NCBI GenBank assembly: GCA_028697875.1
Contig: JAQVEQ010000042.1
Location: forward strand, 1-16,567
Length of the DNA stretch: 16,567 nucleotides
Reading direction: 5' to 3'
Source: Novosphingobium sp.
Lineage (GTDB): Bacteria > Pseudomonadota > Alphaproteobacteria > Sphingomonadales > Sphingomonadaceae
Shown here: positions 1-5,607 of the stretch, one piece after another
Position numbering within the stretch: the first letter of the stretch is position 1
Layout: each line of letters starts with the position of its first letter
Made by a program: the position numbers and the translations under genes
Notes under the pieces: model-generated
What the model saw: the letters and a program-made list of their open reading frames with translations, nothing else
Told to the model about the DNA's origin: nothing
The model's database searches: none

Positions 1-298
1 CCAGTCCGTCCAGTTCCTCGCTGAGCTGGATCTGGCAGGAAAGACGGCTCGTGGGCCGGACTTCGACGCCTTCCAGCGCCTCCAGCATTGTCTGCTCGTC
101 TTCGTTCGGCGGGCCGACCTTCTCCCACCAGTCGGGCGCGATATAGACGTGGCAGGTGCCGCACTGGCGCGTGCCCCCGCACAGGGCGTCGATCCCGTCG
201 ACGAGATTGCCGATGGCAAGCTGCATCAGCGTCATGCCTTCGAAATTTACGCACGTGCGCGGTGTCCCGTCGGGTTGGATATAAGTGATCTTCGCCAT
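1..298 (-). CDS. [2Fe-2S] ferredoxin, putidaredoxin/adrenodoxin type (3' end beyond window)
   Basis: Ninety-nine residues are visible before the left edge cuts the gene. The protein starts MAKITYIQPDG and carries the vertebrate-type/putidaredoxin cluster motif CGGTRQCGTC, so Cys40, Cys46 and Cys49 with Cys88 (in SRLSCQI) would bind the [2Fe-2S] cluster. Ferredoxins of this class are about 105 residues long, so only a few residues are missing. In the family it carries single electrons from an NAD(P)H-ferredoxin reductase to a class I bacterial P450 in the cytoplasm. It begins only 21 bases after the stop of the CYP51-like P450, on the same strand, so it is probably co-transcribed with that enzyme and serves it. 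It is the only redox partner seen for the four P450s here and may be shared. No reductase gene is in view. The family call is near certain; the P450 partner is inferred from position. Confidence 0.93.
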   Translation of the reverse strand, partial: MAKITYIQPDGTPRTCVNFEGMTLMQLAIGNLVDGIDALCGGTRQCGTCHVYIAPDWWEKVGPPNEDEQTMLEALEGVEVRPTSRLSCQIQLSEELDGL

Positions 299-319
299 GT
301 GTTTCCCCGGCCCTGAACC

Positions 320-1720
320 TCAACCGTGTGCCGGGCAGCCGGCGGCCTTGGCCAGCGCCGTCATGTCCGCGCCCGCTGCATGGTCCCGGTCGCGCTTGCG
401 ATAGCGCACCCGGCAGGGCTGGGCTGGCCAGTAAGTGCTGGCCCCCGTGACCGGGCGGACTTCGTCCAGCAGTTCCATATCATAATGCTGGAGCAGGATC
501 GCCAGCAGCACTTTCATTTCCATCCGTGCGAAGTTGACCCCGGCGCAGCGGTGCATGCCGCCGCCGAAGCCGACCAGGCTGTTGGATTCGATCTGTGCGT
601 CTTCGCGCTCCGCATTGAAGCGTTCGGGGTTGTACCTGTCGGGATCGGTGAAGGTCTCGCTCATCCGGTGGGTGACCGATGGCGCGAGCAGCACGAACTC
701 GCCCTTGCGGATGCGGTAGCCGTTGCGCTCGATGTCTGCATTGGCCTTGCGCGAGAGCATGTAGGCCACGGGATGGAGGCGTTCGGTCTCGCGCAGGGCG
801 AGGTCCATTTTCTGCATTGCGACCGCTTGTTCCCAGCCGAAGTCGCGCCCGTCGCTGCCGCCCATGACCGTCGCGATCTCGTTGCGGATCACGGCGAGGT
901 AGTCCGGGTTCTGCAACAGGTCCGCCAGTGCCCAGCTCACTTGCCCGGCAGTGGTTTCGTGCCCGGCCCAGACGAGCAGCAGGATCAGGTGGCGGATCGT
1001 CTCGTCCGGGACCGGGCTGCCATCCGGGTAGGTGGTTTCGATCAGGGTCTGGAAGAAATCCGGTTCCTCCAGCGGTTCGGCGCGGCGCTTGTCGATCCAG
1101 CTTTGCAGGATCTTGTGCAGCTTGCGCTTGGCGCGCTGGCTGCGGATCTGCTTTCCGGTCGGCAGCCAGAGAGGGAGTACGAATTCGAGCCCGGCGGAAA
1201 AGTCGCGGAACAGGTCGAAGAATTCGTGCCCCAGCTTTTCGTGGAACTCGCGCCCCATGAAGCTGTGCGCGGCGATGTCCATCACCACGGGGCCGAGCGT
1301 GGGGATGAGGTCGAACTCGCCTTCGTCGCCGAGGCGCTCGACGAGGTTGAGGCTCTCTTCCGCCATGACGCCGACATACTGCTTCATCGACGCGGCCTTG
1401 AACCGCGGCATGATGATCGCACGCTGGCGCAGGTATTCCTCCGGCGCGGCGAAGGAATAGAAGTCGGGCGAGAACATCTTGAGAAAGAAGGGCATCGACT
1501 CCCGGATGGAGAGCAGCTTGTCCGTTTCCTCGAAGAAAAACTTGTTGTTTTCAGGTCCAAGCATGACATTCATGCGGCGGCCCATGAGCTTGAACGAGAA
1601 CAGCTTGCCCTTGGTCCGGTAGCCTTGCTTGAGAACGTGGACCGGGTCGCGGAAGAACTGGGCGAGGTGGCCGATGATCGGGGCGCCGCCCTCCAGTGGC
1701 GGCAGGGTCGCAGTTGCCAT
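320..1720 (-). CDS. Cytochrome P450, CYP51-like clan
   Basis: This 466-residue P450 has every core motif: I-helix AGHETT (252-257, acid/alcohol pair Glu255-Thr256), ExxR as ETER (311-314), PERF (365-368), and the heme loop FGGGMHRCAG with the thiolate ligand Cys392. Overall layout and the late VRYRKR stretch recall bacterial CYP51 (sterol 14-alpha-demethylase). The CYP51-specific B'-helix signature and the HTS I-helix signature are absent, so it is probably a different family with another bulky hydrophobic substrate. A 23-residue Ala-rich tail ending CPAHG follows the usual C-terminus. The start has GGAG eight bases upstream. It lies 166 bases after a DHRS1-like SDR and 21 bases before a ferredoxin, which suggests class I electron supply. 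The expected reaction is O2-dependent hydroxylation or dealkylation. The P450 call is certain; the substrate is unknown. Confidence 0.96.
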   Translation of the reverse strand: MATATLPPLEGGAPIIGHLAQFFRDPVHVLKQGYRTKGKLFSFKLMGRRMNVMLGPENNKFFFEETDKLLSIRESMPFFLKMFSPDFYSFAAPEEYLRQRAIIMPRFKAASMKQYVGVMAEESLNLVERLGDEGEFDLIPTLGPVVMDIAAHSFMGREFHEKLGHEFFDLFRDFSAGLEFVLPLWLPTGKQIRSQRAKRKLHKILQSWIDKRRAEPLEEPDFFQTLIETTYPDGSPVPDETIRHLILLLVWAGHETTAGQVSWALADLLQNPDYLAVIRNEIATVMGGSDGRDFGWEQAVAMQKMDLALRETERLHPVAYMLSRKANADIERNGYRIRKGEFVLLAPSVTHRMSETFTDPDRYNPERFNAEREDAQIESNSLVGFGGGMHRCAGVNFARMEMKVLLAILLQHYDMELLDEVRPVTGASTYWPAQPCRVRYRKRDRDHAAGADMTALAKAAGCPAHG

Positions 1721-1824
1721 GACGCTTTCTCCACTTTGTCAGGCGGCTTTTCGCGATGCGCCTGTTGGTGGAGAGAGTACGCCTGCCGCCGTCACTTGCC
1801 AAACGGCATCGGCCGGTTCGCATC

Positions 1825-1836
1825 ATATTACGATAC
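1825..1836 (-). promoter_or_regulatory. TAYCGTAAT motif upstream of the CYP51-like P450
   Basis: Read on the minus strand, the site is GTATCGTAATAT and points at the P450 start about 105 bases away. It matches sites at 5254-5263 and 11707-11716 (core TAYCGTAAT). It contains a possible -10 (TAATAT), but no convincing -35 lies 15-18 bases upstream. It lies in the 166-base gap between the SDR and the P450, which suggests that the P450 and ferredoxin have their own promoter. The motif is seen directly; a shared regulator is inferred. Confidence 0.35.
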
Positions 1837-1858
1837 GCCCGGGGTTCGAATTGTGATC

Positions 1859-1874
1859 CCCGGCCAGTGCCGGG
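1859..1874 (-). terminator. Terminator-like GC hairpin after the DHRS1-like SDR
   Basis: A perfect 6-bp inverted repeat, CCCGGC/GCCGGG with a 4-base loop, begins 12 bases after the SDR stop codon. No T-run follows on the minus strand, so it is not a textbook intrinsic terminator. It may pause or partly end transcription, or protect an mRNA end, between the SDR and the P450. Seen directly; function inferred. Confidence 0.35.
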
Positions 1875-1886
1875 AATGTGCCGGGA

Positions 1887-2759
1887 TCAATAGATCGCGG
1901 CGGGGTTCTTCGGACGTGGGCTGCCCAGCATTTCGCGATAGGACGGACGCTCGATGCCGCGGTCGGTAATGCCCAGCTCCTTGCCGATTTCCGCGCCGAC
2001 CAGGGTCTGGCCGGAAAGTTCGGCGCGGTTGGGCGCCTTGTCGATCGCGTCGAGGATATGGGCGGTGAACTCGGGGTTCTCCGCCATGGCGATCAGGTCC
2101 TTGTACTGTTCGGGTTCGACCTCGGCGGAGATCTTCGCCCGTTCCGTCAGCTGGGGGCCGAGCCAGATCGACACGGCGACCACTCCGGTCCCTTCGAGGT
2201 CGTGGCCCATGTCGTGGGCCATCTTGTCGAGGCCGGCCTTCTGCGCGCCGTAGGCGGGGCCGTGCATGTAGCAGGCCGCCCCGAAGGAGGAGACCATCCC
2301 GATCAGCCCGTGGCCCTGCGGCACCATGATCCTAGCGGCATGCCAGCTCGCGGCGTAGGCGGAGCGCAGGCCGACATCGAGGATCTTCTGCGCGTCGAGT
2401 TCCTTCTCCCAGAAAGGCTTTTTCTGGATCAGCTCGTGGTGGATGTAGGTGGCGTTGTTGACCAGCACGTCGAGCCGGCCCTGTTCGCGTTCGATCCGGT
2501 CGAACAGGGCTGCGACTTGCGCGTCGTCGGCATGATCGCACACGACCGGGATGCCTTGGCCGCCGAGTTCGGTCACCTTGGCGGCGGTTTCCGCGACGGT
2601 GCCGGGCAGGACGGAACCGTCCCAGCCCCTGGCGTCGCCCGGGGTGACCGTGCGGCCGGTGACGTAGACTGTGTATCCCAGCTCGCCGAAACCGCGCGCG
2701 ATGCCTGCGCCCGCGCCCCGGCTCGCGCCTGTCACCAGCGCCACCTTCCTGTCCGCCAT
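1887..2759 (-). CDS. Short-chain dehydrogenase/reductase, DHRS1-like
   Basis: The 290-residue protein is a complete SDR. The nucleotide loop TGASRGAG is at 10-17, NNA at 101-103, catalytic Ser157/Ser158 in MVSSFG, and YGAQK with Tyr170 and Lys174. Arg36, after the second strand, favours NADP(H). Several stretches (PVVCD, REQGRLDVLVNNA, ARIMVPQG, a C-terminal ELSGQTLV) resemble DHRS1, an eukaryotic reductase reported to act on steroids and xenobiotics; that comparison is from memory. A carbonyl/alcohol conversion on the pathway intermediate is likely. The chosen ATG (MADRKVALVTG) places the Rossmann strand near the N-terminus, and a purine-rich AAAGGGAAAG lies upstream. It follows the AraC gene by 47 bases and precedes the CYP51-like P450 by 166. 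Family certain, substrate unknown. Confidence 0.94.
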   Translation of the reverse strand: MADRKVALVTGASRGAGAGIARGFGELGYTVYVTGRTVTPGDARGWDGSVLPGTVAETAAKVTELGGQGIPVVCDHADDAQVAALFDRIEREQGRLDVLVNNATYIHHELIQKKPFWEKELDAQKILDVGLRSAYAASWHAARIMVPQGHGLIGMVSSFGAACYMHGPAYGAQKAGLDKMAHDMGHDLEGTGVVAVSIWLGPQLTERAKISAEVEPEQYKDLIAMAENPEFTAHILDAIDKAPNRAELSGQTLVGAEIGKELGITDRGIERPSYREMLGSPRPKNPAAIY

Positions 2760-2806
2760 GTCCCGTACTTTCCCTTTGCCTGTTCGAACGGCCCGACGCC
2801 GCCAGT

Positions 2807-3664
2807 CTAGATCCCGCTGCCGCTGTCGCCCGCCCGCTGCCGGAATTTCTGCGGCGAGAGCCCGGTTACCCGGCGGAAGGCGCGCGAAAAGCTGTTGGCA
2901 TGCGAAAAGCCGCAAGCAAGCGCGATTTCCTTGATCGAGAGGTTTTGCTCCAGCAGCATGTCCTTCGCCTTCTCGATCCAGAAATTTTCGATGTACTTGG
3001 AAATCGTCTTGCCGGTGAGAGCGAGGAACTGACGGTGCAGGTGGCGGGTGCTGATCCCGCACAACTTCGCCAGTTCCGCCACGGTCGGCTGGCCTTCGGC
3101 ATTGTTCAGCCGGTCGCGGATGCGGCGGTATTGCCAGCCGGCCAGCCGCCCGCTGGACTGGCTGTCGCGCTGGCGTTCGAACAGGCGCTCCATCTCGACG
3201 ACGACAACGTTCATCAGCGCATCGAGCGCGGGTACCGAGCGGTCGACCTGGTTGATGAGCTCGCGATGAGCCAGCCGCATGAGCGTGCGGAGCGCATCAT
3301 TGCGGATATTGAGCAGCGACTGGAGGAAATCCAGCGGCAGCTCCGGCTTGTGGCGCATGATCTTCTGCGCCGTCTCGGACGAAAAGACGCAGCGGATCAC
3401 CCGGATATGGCCCCCCTCCGAGCGCCCGCGCACGGCGATGCCCGGGCAGCGGACGAACAGCGACCCCATGAAGCAGTACTTGTCCGGTGCGATGTCGGGA
3501 AAACTGGCCGAGGCATCCGTCGCCAGCGGCGGCAGCGACATTTCCAGCATCAATTCCGGCTCGGTGCGCGTCCAATCGATCATGTTCGGCCAATGCCATT
3601 CGACCAGCTCGATCCGCCCGCCATGGACGGCCTGCTGATTGATGACGGTCGGGGTGAGATCCAT
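2807..3664 (-). CDS. AraC-family transcriptional regulator
   Basis: This is a 285-residue regulator. The C-terminal third is a typical AraC double helix-turn-helix: first HTH about 194-215 (TVAELAKLCGISTRHLHRQF), second about 242-265 (SIKEIALACGFSHANSFSRA), then the closing GLSPQKFR (268-275). The N-terminal 170 residues have no motif I can name and are presumably the effector-sensing and dimerisation domain. Members usually activate neighbouring catabolic genes when an inducer binds. It sits inside the minus-strand series, 15 bases after the EthD gene and 47 before the DHRS1-like SDR, so it would be co-transcribed with the genes it may control and could form a positive feedback loop. The start is set by the tight spacing to the EthD gene. 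DNA-binding role sure; target and inducer unknown. Confidence 0.93.
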   Translation of the reverse strand: MDLTPTVINQQAVHGGRIELVEWHWPNMIDWTRTEPELMLEMSLPPLATDASASFPDIAPDKYCFMGSLFVRCPGIAVRGRSEGGHIRVIRCVFSSETAQKIMRHKPELPLDFLQSLLNIRNDALRTLMRLAHRELINQVDRSVPALDALMNVVVVEMERLFERQRDSQSSGRLAGWQYRRIRDRLNNAEGQPTVAELAKLCGISTRHLHRQFLALTGKTISKYIENFWIEKAKDMLLEQNLSIKEIALACGFSHANSFSRAFRRVTGLSPQKFRQRAGDSGSGI

Positions 3665-3679
3665 CGCGGTTGCGCCGGT

Positions 3680-4393
3680 TCAGTTCTGCTTGGCGAAATC
3701 GTACTGGCTGGTGGGGATGATGTCGATCTTCCTGAAGTCGATAAACGCGGCGCAACTGTCTGTCATTGCCGTGGTATTGGCCTTGAACTTCTCTTCGTCG
3801 CCGACCGCGTCGAAGAAGGCGTAAGGATCGGCCATTGCCTCGGGCGGGAAGCATTCTTCGACGAACGCGCCATAGCCCGGCGCGTCCTCGGTCAGCGGCT
3901 TGACGATCAGGTTCTGGACATATTCGAAATTGGACTGGGTATCGATCGCGACCCGCGTATGGTGGCGGTGCCAGTGGGCGATGGCTTCGTCCCAGCTCAT
4001 GTCGGGCAGGAACGAGATGAAGCTCGCCTGCGACCAGCCATAGGTCCGTTGACCGGGGACCGGGGGGTGGCCGGTGTTCGGGATGATCGTCGATTCCGCG
4101 ACCAGCCAAGCGGCGAAACGGCCGCAATGGGCGGCGATCACCGCGTCGGTCGGCTCGCGGAACATCGCGTTGGACGAGGGCAGCCAGAGCTGGAGCACCG
4201 CATCCTGTTGCGGGTCCTGCCATTGCTGGATGAGCAGCCCGGCAGGGGCCACCGCTTCGTCGCGAAGGTTGAGGCGGATGCCGGTCGCGCCGGTCTTCGC
4301 CAGCGCTTCGGGCAGGGTGGAGAGGATGCGGGCGTTGAAGCTCTCGCGGCTTTCGCCTTCGGGCGCCCAGAGAGCGTAGATGATCTTTTCCAT
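3680..4393 (-). CDS. EthD-domain (dimeric alpha/beta-barrel) protein
   Basis: The 237-residue protein has an EthD-like C-terminal half: MSWDEAIAHWHRHHTRVAI (132-150), with Trp141, His142, His144 and His145, matches the HW-x-x-x-H pattern of EthD/dimeric alpha-beta barrel proteins. The stretch around 174-218 (GYGAFVEECF through AAFIDF) fits the second half of that fold. The N-terminal 120 residues look like a diverged copy of the same fold, so this may be a two-domain fused form. EthD proteins accompany P450 and ring-oxidation systems, and their biochemical role is mostly unclear; some relatives are cyclases or monooxygenases. No signal peptide is seen. It starts 11 bases after the SDR stop and ends 15 bases before the AraC start, so it is firmly inside this operon. 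Fold moderately sure, function unknown. Confidence 0.8.
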   Translation of the reverse strand: MEKIIYALWAPEGESRESFNARILSTLPEALAKTGATGIRLNLRDEAVAPAGLLIQQWQDPQQDAVLQLWLPSSNAMFREPTDAVIAAHCGRFAAWLVAESTIIPNTGHPPVPGQRTYGWSQASFISFLPDMSWDEAIAHWHRHHTRVAIDTQSNFEYVQNLIVKPLTEDAPGYGAFVEECFPPEAMADPYAFFDAVGDEEKFKANTTAMTDSCAAFIDFRKIDIIPTSQYDFAKQN

Positions 4394-4404
4394 GTCCGTT
4401 CCCC

Positions 4405-5166
4405 TCAGTCGAAATTGGCCTGCCCGCCGTCGAGCGGGATCGTTGCGCCGGTAAGGTAACCCATGTCCTCGCCGCACAGGGCGGCTACGGCACGGCCGAT
4501 ATCCTCTTCAAGCCGGCCGATCCGCCCTAGCGGAATCGTGCGGAAAAAGGCTTCGGCTTCTTCGGGGTTGGCTTCGAACCAGGCCTTGAGGCCAGGCGAT
4601 TCCGCATGCGGTGCGATGGTCAGCACGCGGATGTTGTCGGGACCCCATTCGGCGGCGCCGGCGCGGGTCAGGCAACGGGTCGCCTGCTTTACCGCGCCAT
4701 AGGCGCCATAGCCCGACATGTCCCAGCGGATGCCGGCGGAAGACGCGAAGTTGAAGATCGTCCCGCCGCCGCGCGCCTTCATGTGCGGGCGGGCCAGCTT
4801 CATCAGCCGCAGGGAAGCCAGCGGCCCCGATTCGAAGCCGGCCAGGAAGGCTTCGTCCGTCACGTCCTCGAGCGTGCCGAGCGGGACTTCCTGCGCATTG
4901 TTGACCAGAATATCGAGTCCGCCCAGTTGCCCGACCGTGGTCTCGACCGCATTGGCGAGATCTTCGGCTGATTTCACGTTACAGGCCATGGCGATCGCCT
5001 TGCCGCCGCGTTGGGCGATTTCGGCCGCCGTTTTCTCGACCTTTTCGAGTGTGCGCCCGGCCAGAGCGATGCTGGCCCCCGCTGCGGAAAGGGCGAAGGC
5101 GATTCCCTGCCCGACGCCCTGACCGCCGCCCGTAATCAGTGCAACCTTGCCGCTAAGATCGGTCAT
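4405..5166 (-). CDS. Classical short-chain dehydrogenase/reductase
   Basis: A 253-residue classical SDR with nucleotide loop TGGGQGVG (12-19), NNA (89-91), Ser142/Ser143 in FASSAG, and YGAVK with catalytic Tyr156 and Lys160. It ends in the FabG-like YLTGATIPLDGG. Arg38 after the second strand hints at NADP(H), though this is not decisive. It would interconvert a secondary alcohol and a ketone in the cytoplasm. The ATG giving MTDLSGKVALITGG is preferred over an upstream in-frame ATG at 5217, because AAGGTGGGG sits just ahead of it and the length fits the family. It is the first gene of the minus-strand series, 11 bases ahead of the EthD gene, with a divergent promoter region behind it. Family certain, substrate unknown. 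Confidence 0.95.
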   Translation of the reverse strand: MTDLSGKVALITGGGQGVGQGIAFALSAAGASIALAGRTLEKVEKTAAEIAQRGGKAIAMACNVKSAEDLANAVETTVGQLGGLDILVNNAQEVPLGTLEDVTDEAFLAGFESGPLASLRLMKLARPHMKARGGGTIFNFASSAGIRWDMSGYGAYGAVKQATRCLTRAGAAEWGPDNIRVLTIAPHAESPGLKAWFEANPEEAEAFFRTIPLGRIGRLEEDIGRAVAALCGEDMGYLTGATIPLDGGQANFD

Positions 5167-5253
5167 CCATCCCCACCTTGTGTTAATTCGTAGATTATTG
5201 CCGCCTACTTTACGCATGGTGTTGACAAATTGGCAAGCGCGTCCACAGTTGCG

Positions 5254-5263
5254 TTATCGTAAT
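5254..5263 (+). promoter_or_regulatory. TAYCGTAAT motif upstream of the KstD-like unit
   Basis: The sequence TTATCGTAAT points toward the small ORF/KstD-like unit and ends about 105 bases before its start. It shares the core TAYCGTAAT with sites at 1825-1836 (minus) and 11707-11716 (plus). TTA and TAA also form a short dyad. The sequence is seen; a role as operator or core promoter element is inferred. Confidence 0.35.
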
Positions 5264-5320
5264 GGCGGAAGGTTCCCGCCTGTTGGCGGGCATCGGGGGC
5301 GGGTGACGCTCATCGTTGAC

Positions 5321-5340
5321 GGCGGCAAGTCCTTGCCGCC
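5321..5340. repeat. 20-base palindrome ahead of the small ORF
   Basis: GGCGGCAAG and CTTGCCGCC form perfect 9-bp arms around a 2-base centre, 27 bases before the start codon at 5368. It directly follows a -35-like TTGACG, so it may be an operator lying in a promoter spacer. It could instead fold as an RNA hairpin with a 4-base loop just ahead of the ribosome-binding site (GGAGAGCGAGAGG, 5355-5367). Confidence 0.55.
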
Positions 5341-5367
5341 ATATCTCCCGCGAAGGAGAGCGAGAGG

Positions 5368-5607
5368 ATGACCGTCGCCGTAACAGCAGGCGCTGCCGGA
5401 GGTATCGGCGCAGGGTTGGCTCGCTATGCCGCTTGCCGGGGCATGACCGGCTATGAATACGCGCTTCCCGCGCCCGATGCGGCGCAGGACGGCGGAAACT
5501 GGATATTCCCGTACATGAATTCGCCGGAGCCGGGCTTTTGGGCCCGCAACCGGCAGATCGTGGAACGGACACCCCCTCAATTCTTTCTCTTGGATCAGGA
5601 CGTATGA
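5368..5607 (+). CDS. Small protein of 79 residues with an SDR-like N-terminus, coupled to the KstD-like gene
   Basis: The ORF has an excellent purine-rich ribosome-binding site (5355-5367), and its TGA overlaps the next ATG as ATGA (5604-5607), the usual sign of translational coupling; so it is probably translated. Residues 1-26 (for example GAAGGIGAGLARYAACRGM) look like the first beta-alpha unit of an SDR, but the loop reads TAGAAGGIG with an extra residue, and the rest of the Rossmann fold and the Tyr/Lys pair are absent. The remaining 53 residues (with NWIFPYMNSPEPGFWARN) are Trp- and Pro-rich, and I do not recognise them. It could be an internally deleted SDR remnant kept because it couples translation of the flavoenzyme, or an unrelated small accessory protein. 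There is no signal peptide or membrane segment. Confidence 0.6.
   Translation: MTVAVTAGAAGGIGAGLARYAACRGMTGYEYALPAPDAAQDGGNWIFPYMNSPEPGFWARNRQIVERTPPQFFLLDQDV

Larger units (their letters stand above)
5167..5367. promoter_or_regulatory. Divergent promoter region between the SDR operon and the KstD-like operon
   Basis: These 201 bases drive genes in both directions. On the minus strand TTGCCA (5236-5231), 18 bases and TAAAGT (5212-5207) form a plausible promoter for the SDR. On the plus strand there is a perfect -35 TTGACA (5222-5227) with a poor -10 at 16-17 bases. A second -35-like TTGACG (5316-5321) stands nearer the small ORF. The region also holds the TAYCGTAAT motif (5254-5263), a 6-bp hairpin CCCGCC/GGCGGG (5275-5290) and a 20-base palindrome (5321-5340). 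The boxes are pattern matches only. Confidence 0.5.

Noticed and set aside
88..288. 66-residue Arg-rich plus-strand ORF
   Set aside because: It is antisense to the ferredoxin with its four cluster cysteines, and its composition is typical of a wrong frame.
326..1969. 547-residue open frame opposite the CYP51-like P450
   Set aside because: It is antisense to a P450 with all its motifs, and it is His/Asp/Gln/Val-rich without a domain. GC-rich third positions leave the opposite strand free of stops.
2900..4459. 519-residue plus-strand frame across the AraC and EthD genes
   Set aside because: It spans two minus-strand genes with clear domains and has no ribosome-binding site or recognisable motif. 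It is a composition artefact.
5538..5603. Upstream start for the KstD-like protein
   Set aside because: The ATGA overlap and the position of the FAD loop near residue 14 favour the ATG at 5604.
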